From assembly GCA_041608535.1 (NCBI GenBank), contig JBFISM010000018.1, positions 1 through 36,568 on the forward strand: 36,568 bases of DNA. The letters are read 5' to 3'. The DNA comes from JBFISM01 sp041608535. Its GTDB lineage: Bacteria; Actinomycetota; Acidimicrobiia; Spongiisociales; UBA5794. Both the position numbers and the translations under genes were made by a program. Shown piece after piece: positions 31,859 to 36,568 of this stretch (its first letter is position 1; each line of letters begins with the position of its first letter). The notes beneath the pieces were generated by a model. The model had not been told where the DNA came from. It did no database searches and was given only the letters and a program-made list of their open reading frames with translations.

Positions 31859-32456
31859 AGCCACCGGGGTGCTCGCCCCGACCCTGTTCGGCAGCGGTGC
31901 ACCGACGATCGATACGACACTCGCCGAGTTGCGCCGCACGAGTCTGGGGAATGATGCGTGGATCGACTACGCACCCCAATGGCTCCAGGGCCACGAAACC
32001 CTGTTCGAGCTGCTGGTGCTGAGAGCCGAGTGGATCAGTCCCGTGGTGCGGATGTACGACAACGACGTGCAAACGCCACGGCTCAACGCCCGGGTAGAGG
32101 CAGCCTGGCACCCGATCATCGGTGAGATCGTCGAGGTGCTGTCGGCACGGTATCGGGTGCGTCTCGATCGCGTGTCCGCCGGGCTGTACCGCAACGGGAG
32201 AGACAGCGTTGCCTGGCACGGCGATCGGGTGGCCCGTGAGCTTCCCGAGGCCACGGTGGCCACGGTATCGCTCGGCGCCCCACGTCGCTTCCTCCTGCGA
32301 CCCACCGGCGGAGGGCGCTCGATCGGATTCTCGCTCGGGTTCGGGGACCTCGTGGTGATGGGGGGCAGCTGCCAGCGAACCTGGCAACACGCCGTGCCCA
32401 AGACGAGCCATGCCCAAGCGCGGATCGCCCTCATGTTCCGACACGCCTACGACTGA
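31851..32456 (+). CDS. AlkB-like 2-oxoglutarate/Fe(II) dioxygenase
   Basis: A 201-residue protein. The iron ligands are H123 and D125 (SVAWHGDRV) and H180 (TWQHAVPK). The arginines of the 2-oxoglutarate site are R191 and R197 in RIALMFR, the R-x5-R pattern of AlkB. YRNGRDSVAWHGD is the usual nucleotide-contact stretch. It should reverse alkyl lesions on DNA or RNA bases by oxidative demethylation. An SOS box overlaps the start codon and a TACCAT -10 lies 7 nt upstream, so it is very likely DNA-damage-inducible and leaderless. Upstream open frame to 31623 is antisense to the membrane-protein gene. Confidence 0.92.
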   Translation: MFEATGVLAPTLFGSGAPTIDTTLAELRRTSLGNDAWIDYAPQWLQGHETLFELLVLRAEWISPVVRMYDNDVQTPRLNARVEAAWHPIIGEIVEVLSARYRVRLDRVSAGLYRNGRDSVAWHGDRVARELPEATVATVSLGAPRRFLLRPTGGGRSIGFSLGFGDLVVMGGSCQRTWQHAVPKTSHAQARIALMFRHAYD

Positions 32457-32591
32457 ACAGCCGGGCTACGCCGCCTCCGACCTTCCCGTCGGGCCGGAGC
32501 GAAACGCGGCCGGCAGCCGCCGGCATCTCCACTTTTTGGGGACTGTACGACCGGCATGTTTCCGGATACGTTTGCGCCAGCCATCGGACAC

Positions 32592-32608
32592 GGGCGCCGC
32601 CGGCGCCC
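32592..32608 (+). repeat. hairpin in the 5' leader of the LVIVD-repeat protein
   Basis: GGGCGCC-GCC-GGCGCCC, a 7-bp perfect stem 8 nt before the GGAGG ribosome binding site. It could influence translation or mRNA stability; no riboswitch class is recognised. Confidence 0.45.
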
Positions 32609-32627
32609 ACGTACATGGAGGTACGGA

Positions 32628-34547
32628 ATGCGTTGGCGACGTCTCCTGGCGGTGCTCACGGTGCCGCTCTTGATCACGAGTTTTGCGGCCGCGGCCACAG
32701 CCCACGATGGTGCCCCCCACACCGTCCACGTGCTCGGCGACGGCGAAGTCGACACACCGAAGGAAGTGCATGACGAGCAGCAGCACGGGCCCTCCACCGG
32801 GCACCTGCCGGCGTCCAGCCTGAACATGCAGCTCGTCGGCCAAGTGGACGTCAGCGGCGCCGTTGGCGTCGACCGACCCAACCACATCGCCGACGTGGCG
32901 GTGCTCGGCAACTACGCCTACCTGGCAGCCCGACGACTCAACACCACGCCGTGCGGCCAGGGCGGGGTCTATGTGATCGACATCTCCGACCCGGCGGCAC
33001 CGACCGAGGTGGGCTTCATTGCCTTTCCGACGCACTCCTATCCGGGCGAGGGCATGCAGGCTTTGAAGCTGAACACCAAGGCGTTCAAGGGCGACATCCT
33101 CGTCACCAACAACGAGAACTGTGGCACCAGCCCGGACCGTGTCGGGGGGATGTCGATCTACGACATCACCAACCCGCTGGCGCCGGTGCCGCTGGCGGTC
33201 GGCAAGGGCGATACCAACAACGGCACGCTGGCCCGGGCTCGCCAGATCCACTCGGTGTTCGCCTGGCAGGACACTCGCCGGGCCTTCGCCATCATGGTCG
33301 ACAACGAAGAGGTCACCGACACCGACATCATGGAGATCACCGATCCCCGCAACCCGGTGCTGCTCGAGGAGACCGGCATCCTCGACTGGCCGGATGCGCA
33401 CGGGACGTTCGCCAACGGCGAATCGGTGTTCCTTCACGACCTCGTGGTCAAGAAGGTGAAGGGCGACTGGCTGGCGCTGCTGTCGTACTGGGATGCCGGG
33501 TGGGTCGTGCTGAACGTCAACGACCCGGCCAACCCGGTGTTCGTCGACGACTCTGACCACCCCGACCCCGACACGCTGCTGGGCTTCTCACCGCCGGAGG
33601 GCAATGCCCACCAAGCGGAGTGGAGCCACAACAACAAGTTCATCATCGGCACCGACGAGGACTTCTCGTCGAACAGGACCCAGTTCCAGGTGACCAACGG
33701 GCCCAACGCCGGGTTCTACGGCGGCGGCCAGTTCTCCTGGACCGTGCCCATCACCGCTGCGAACCCGTTCACGGGCTCCACGGTGTGGGGCGGCAGCGGG
33801 TGCGTCGAGGACGTCGACGGCAACGGCACGAGCGACCGGGCCGAGGTCCCGCCGCAGAGCGTGACCGGGGCGGACGTGATCGTTTTCACCCGCGGCACCT
33901 GCTTCTTCTCGATCAAGGTCGAGTCGGGGCAGCTGGCCGGCTACTCCAAGGTGATCATCGGCCAGAGCCACGGCGGTACTCGCAACGGGCTCACCCCCAA
34001 CGGATTCACCTGCGGCGGGCAAGGCCACGTGTTCGCGATCACCGCATCGGCAATCTGCATCGGCCACCGGGCGATGCACCTGCTGTTCAACGACACGCCG
34101 GAGTATACGTCGACGCCGGAGGGCAGCGACATGCCCGCACTGGGCACGCCGGGCGCCTCGGTAGCGGCGCAGACGACGTTCGACGGCTGGGGCGGCCTGC
34201 ACCTGCTGGATGCGGCGACGTTGCAGACCATCGACTCCTACGCGGTGCCGGAGGGCATCAATCCGGCATTTGCGACCGGGTCCGGGACGCTCAGCGTGCA
34301 CGAGGTCGCCATGGACAAGGCCGTGAACCTCGGCTACGTGTCCTACTACGACGCCGGGATGCGAGTCCTGTCGTTTGGGCCCGGCGGGATGACCGAGGTC
34401 GGCCACTTCATCGCTCCGGGCGGCAACGACTTCTGGGGGGTGGAGGCGCACCGCCTGCCCGGCGATCCGACCGAGACGACCTACATCCTGGGCAGCGATC
34501 GCGATTCCGGGTTGTGGATCTTCCGTTACACGGGACCGCTGCCCTAG
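32628..34547 (+). CDS. secreted LVIVD-repeat beta-propeller protein with a PA-type insert
   Basis: A 639-residue exported protein. Residues 1-25 are a Sec signal peptide (MRWRRLLAVL, hydrophobic core, AATAHD). Propeller-type repeats follow, each ending in patterns such as VYVIDISDPAAPTEVG, MSIYDITNPLAPVPL, IMEITDPRNPVLLEE and VLNVNDPANPVFV: the LVIVD repeat. A protease-associated-like insert lies around VIVFTRGTCFFSIKVESGQLAGYSKVIIG. The protein ends with a last blade (LGSDRDSGLWIFRYTG) and no anchor. It is probably a soluble or wall-bound extracellular protein; the ligand is unknown. The ATG at 32628 has GGAGG 6 nt upstream. A terminator hairpin follows the stop. Confidence 0.85.
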   Translation: MRWRRLLAVLTVPLLITSFAAAATAHDGAPHTVHVLGDGEVDTPKEVHDEQQHGPSTGHLPASSLNMQLVGQVDVSGAVGVDRPNHIADVAVLGNYAYLAARRLNTTPCGQGGVYVIDISDPAAPTEVGFIAFPTHSYPGEGMQALKLNTKAFKGDILVTNNENCGTSPDRVGGMSIYDITNPLAPVPLAVGKGDTNNGTLARARQIHSVFAWQDTRRAFAIMVDNEEVTDTDIMEITDPRNPVLLEETGILDWPDAHGTFANGESVFLHDLVVKKVKGDWLALLSYWDAGWVVLNVNDPANPVFVDDSDHPDPDTLLGFSPPEGNAHQAEWSHNNKFIIGTDEDFSSNRTQFQVTNGPNAGFYGGGQFSWTVPITAANPFTGSTVWGGSGCVEDVDGNGTSDRAEVPPQSVTGADVIVFTRGTCFFSIKVESGQLAGYSKVIIGQSHGGTRNGLTPNGFTCGGQGHVFAITASAICIGHRAMHLLFNDTPEYTSTPEGSDMPALGTPGASVAAQTTFDGWGGLHLLDAATLQTIDSYAVPEGINPAFATGSGTLSVHEVAMDKAVNLGYVSYYDAGMRVLSFGPGGMTEVGHFIAPGGNDFWGVEAHRLPGDPTETTYILGSDRDSGLWIFRYTGPLP

Positions 34548-34562
34548 CTGCGAGACCGTGAT

Positions 34563-34598
34563 CGCCCGGGGGGCGGCATCATGGCCGCCCCCCGGGCG
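34563..34598. terminator. perfect 15-bp G/C hairpin, likely terminator
   Basis: CGCCCGGGGGGCGGC-ATCATG-GCCGCCCCCCGGGCG, a perfect 15-bp stem with a 6-nt loop. It lies 15 nt after the LVIVD gene stop and 25 nt before the stop of the convergent msrB. There is no T-run, as common in high-GC actinobacteria; it may serve both genes. Confidence 0.75.
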
Positions 34599-34623
34599 CG
34601 TTCGCGGTGGCGATGAATGCGCT

Positions 34624-35034
34624 CTACTCCGCCGTTTCGTCCCTCGCATCAAGCCGGAGCGAGGCCGAGTTCATGCAGTAGCGCTGCCCCGTGGGCTGGG
34701 GCCCGTCGTTGAAGACATGACCGAGATGCGCCCCACAATTGGCGCACACGACCTCGTTCCGTGGTACCAGTAGTTTGAAGTCCCTCTTCGTGTCGACCGC
34801 ATCGTCTTCGACCGGCTCCCAGAAAGAAGGCCATCCTGTCCCCGAGTCGTACTTGGTGGCGCTGTCGAACAACGGCTCGTCGCAGACGACACAGCGGTAG
34901 ATGCCGTCGTCCTTGCTGTCCCAGTACTCGCCGGTGAAGGCGCGCTCGGTCCCTGCCTCTTGGGTGACGTGATACTGGAGCGGGGTGAGCCGGTTCTTCA
35001 GGTCATTTCTCAGGTCATCCGTGGTGTCGGCCAT
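34624..35034 (-). CDS. msrB: peptide methionine-R-sulfoxide reductase
   Basis: A 136-residue MsrB. The catalytic cysteine is an ordinary TGC codon in RYCMNSASL, so this is not a selenoprotein form. The two zinc-binding CxxC pairs are CVVC and CANC, and GTGWPSFWEP and GHVFNDGP are family motifs. It reduces methionine-R-sulfoxide in proteins with thioredoxin. The ATG at 35034 begins MADTTDDLRNDL; a longer frame to 35073 is less likely. It is convergent with the LVIVD gene across the terminator hairpin, and follows the LLM gene by 61 nt. Confidence 0.95.
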   Translation of the reverse strand: MADTTDDLRNDLKNRLTPLQYHVTQEAGTERAFTGEYWDSKDDGIYRCVVCDEPLFDSATKYDSGTGWPSFWEPVEDDAVDTKRDFKLLVPRNEVVCANCGAHLGHVFNDGPQPTGQRYCMNSASLRLDARDETAE

Positions 35035-35095
35035 GATTGGTCCAATCTCTCGAGCCGGCGGCAGCGATGGCACCGACGGCAGTCTGCCCGGGTTG

Positions 35096-35953
35096 TCACT
35101 CGATCAACGTCGTGAGGTCGTCGAGCTGTTCCATCACCTCCGCAGCCGGCATCGCGCCGTCCTGGTGACCCAGCTTGAAGATGACTCGGGCGAAACCCTG
35201 CTCGCCGAGGGCATCGATGAACGCCCGGTCGGGTTTGGTATAGAAGTACGTCAGCTCGATCTCAGCGGGATCTCTCCCCACGGCGGTGCAGGCCTCTTCC
35301 AGGAGCCGCATCGCTTTCCCGACGTCATGCCGGCCGCCGATCGGCATCCACCCATCACAGAACTCGGCGACGTGCGCCATTGCCTTGGGACCGGCGCCGG
35401 CCCCGAGAATGATCGGTGGATGCGGCTGCTGCACCGGCTTCGGCCACGCCCAGCTGGGTTCGAGCCGGATGTGCTCGCCCCGGAACGACCACTCCTCCTC
35501 CATCCAGATGCGCTTCATGGCGAGCACCTTCTCGCGCAACACCGCCCGGCGCTCTCGGTAGACGACGCCGTGCTGGGCCATCTCTTCCTTGTTCCAGCCG
35601 TAGCCGACCCCGAGGATGAACCGGCCATTCGAGATGGTGTCGAGCGATGCGACCTCCTTGGCGAACCAGATCGGATCACGCTGGGCGAGCAGGGTGATCC
35701 CGGTGCCCAGTCGCAGCCGGGTCGTGACGGCCGCAGCGGCGGCGAGGGCGATCATCTGGTCGTGACTCCGCCAGTATTCGGCCGGGAGCGGCCGAGCGTT
35801 GTTGCGCCCACCCCACGGCGTGGCCCGGCTCGCCGGAATGTGGCTGTGCTCGGGAAACCACAACGACTCGAAGCCGCGCTCTTCGGCGGCGACCGCCAGG
35901 TCGACCGGCTGGATGGTGAGGTCGGTCGGGAAGATCATCACGCCGTAGTGCAT
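35096..35953 (-). CDS. LLM-class (luciferase-like) flavin/F420-dependent oxidoreductase
   Basis: A 285-residue TIM-barrel protein. It has GFESLWFPEHSHIP, LRLGTGITLLAQRDP, GRFILGVGYGWNKEEMAQHGV and PPIILGAGAGPKAMAHVAEF, the signature stretches of the actinobacterial F420-dependent LLM subgroup. F420 as cofactor is a family inference; FMN cannot be excluded. The ATG at 35953 is chosen because the barrel starts with MHYGVMIFP; 47 residues of frame upstream are Arg-rich and unlike the family. Substrate unknown. Confidence 0.88.
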   Translation of the reverse strand: MHYGVMIFPTDLTIQPVDLAVAAEERGFESLWFPEHSHIPASRATPWGGRNNARPLPAEYWRSHDQMIALAAAAAVTTRLRLGTGITLLAQRDPIWFAKEVASLDTISNGRFILGVGYGWNKEEMAQHGVVYRERRAVLREKVLAMKRIWMEEEWSFRGEHIRLEPSWAWPKPVQQPHPPIILGAGAGPKAMAHVAEFCDGWMPIGGRHDVGKAMRLLEEACTAVGRDPAEIELTYFYTKPDRAFIDALGEQGFARVIFKLGHQDGAMPAAEVMEQLDDLTTLIE

Positions 35954-36024
35954 GCCGCCTCGCTCTCGTTTCGCTGGCCCCGCACCATACGCAAGCGCCG
36001 GGAGCCACGCGAGATCGACACCGT

Positions 36025-36558
36025 TCACATGACGGGCGATTCGGGTCTGTCGGCTCGAGGAGCGTGTGGTGGCATCGTCCGACGCTCGAGCCACCGAGTC
36101 ACCGGAGCGGGTAGCTCCGCCGGACGGTCGCCCCAGTCATAGACGACCGCACACCGCGCGACGACGTCGTGCAACGCACGGCGCTCTTTACCGAGAAGGA
36201 TCCCCAGACAGCCCAACCCGAAGAACCCGATGCTCACCGGCAACACCAGCACCCGCACCACTGCCCACCGCGCGCCCAACGGCTCCCCGGTGCGGCTCAC
36301 CACCTTGAGCCCCATGAGTCCCTTGCCCGCGGTGCGGCCGGTGATGACGAGCCCCGCAACCAGATAGACAAACGCCCAGAGACCGAACCCTGCGCCCCAC
36401 CATGCAGGACTCTCTGCGTAGTTGACGGAACGCCCAAAGAAAGTCTCCAGCACGTACTGCCCCAGCCCGAGGGCGAGGCCATAGGTCGTGACGATGATGA
36501 ACCAATCGATCAGAAACGCGACCAGCCTGCTGAACGCTCCGGCGTAATGGCCGGACAC
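36025..36558 (-). CDS. RDD-family membrane protein
   Basis: A 177-residue protein with three hydrophobic segments. The RDD signature is RLVAFLIDWFIIV near the N-terminus and RTAGKGLMGLKVVS before the third segment, ending in RRALHDVVARCAVVYDW. RDD proteins are integral membrane proteins, some linked to Na+/H+ exchange. The GTG at 36558 is the likely start, but the frame is open to the window edge, so a few more N-terminal residues cannot be excluded. Confidence 0.82.
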   Translation of the reverse strand: MSGHYAGAFSRLVAFLIDWFIIVTTYGLALGLGQYVLETFFGRSVNYAESPAWWGAGFGLWAFVYLVAGLVITGRTAGKGLMGLKVVSRTGEPLGARWAVVRVLVLPVSIGFFGLGCLGILLGKERRALHDVVARCAVVYDWGDRPAELPAPVTRWLERRTMPPHAPRADRPESPVM

Positions 36559-36568
36559 ACGGCCGACA

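Noticed and set aside
32466..33560. 364-residue minus-strand frame
   Set aside because: It lies opposite the LVIVD gene, resembles no family and is typical of GC-rich shadow frames.
34624..35034. MsrB as a second selenoprotein
   Set aside because: The catalytic codon in RYCMNS is TGC and no in-frame TGA is present.
34985..36142. 385-residue plus-strand frame
   Set aside because: It is antisense to the LLM gene, which has strong family motifs.
1..36568. tRNA or rRNA genes
   Set aside because: GTTCGA-type TpsiC look-alikes occur only inside coding genes without a matching cloverleaf. No rRNA sequence was seen.

Overview
The window looks like the chromosome of a high-GC Actinomycetota bacterium. 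The grounds are GC-rich coding throughout, many GTG/TTG starts, genes coupled by 1-4 nt overlaps, an AdnAB-type helicase-nuclease pair, an actinobacterial-type LexA (SOS) box, a DUF222/HNH (13E12-type) protein and an LLM flavoenzyme of the type often F420-dependent. A deep-branching class such as Acidimicrobiia is a guess. There is no rRNA, no tRNA I could recognise, no prophage and no canonical CRISPR.

Layout. 1-5298: two overlapping RecB/UvrD-like helicase-nucleases (AdnA-like, cut by the window start, then AdnB-like). 5321-6760: dtd facing away from a DUF368 (PopT-type) membrane protein, with an SOS-like palindrome between them. 6776-9513: TrkA/USP fusion coupled to a CPA2 antiporter. 9646-12160: three-gene ABC-2 exporter. 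12171-12734: FMN reductase. 12803-19212: a tightly overlapped nurA-herA-sbcD-sbcC operon, an end-resection set more typical of archaea. 19280-21581: small zinc-ribbon protein, then ribokinase plus nucleoside hydrolase. 21640-24010: GSDH-like lipoprotein and a zinc alcohol dehydrogenase. 24022-24246: divergent, stand-alone IF-1. 24247-24984: non-coding stretch with a five-copy degenerate repeat array and two perfect hairpins, leading to a DUF222-HNH endonuclease gene (to 26154). 26159-28001: MFS transporter and an OsmC-family gene. 28107-29057: CarH-like B12-binding protein without a DNA-binding domain. 29054-31774: PLP trans-sulfuration enzyme, unknown protein, GNAT enzyme and a membrane protein. 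31851-32456: AlkB-like dioxygenase with a perfect SOS box over its start codon. 32628-34547: secreted LVIVD/PA-domain protein with a strong terminator hairpin. 34624-36558: MsrB, LLM flavoenzyme and RDD membrane protein.

Most striking point: the OsmC-family gene at 26159-26629 has an in-frame TGA exactly where the family has its first catalytic cysteine. The frame then stays open for 89 more codons of conserved OsmC sequence, including the second catalytic Cys, to a proper stop. A 6-bp hairpin with a UGGAG loop begins 20 nt after the TGA, with its loop 26 nt after it, as in bacterial SECIS elements. I read this as a selenocysteine-containing OsmC peroxidase; a plain ORF caller would truncate it.

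Second theme: DNA repair is concentrated here (AdnAB, NurA-HerA-SbcCD, SOS-controlled AlkB) alongside oxidative-damage repair (Sec-OsmC, MsrB). Several genes also seem to be transcribed as leaderless mRNAs from a recurring -10 element (TACCAT or TANNNT) lying 6-9 nt before the start codon.
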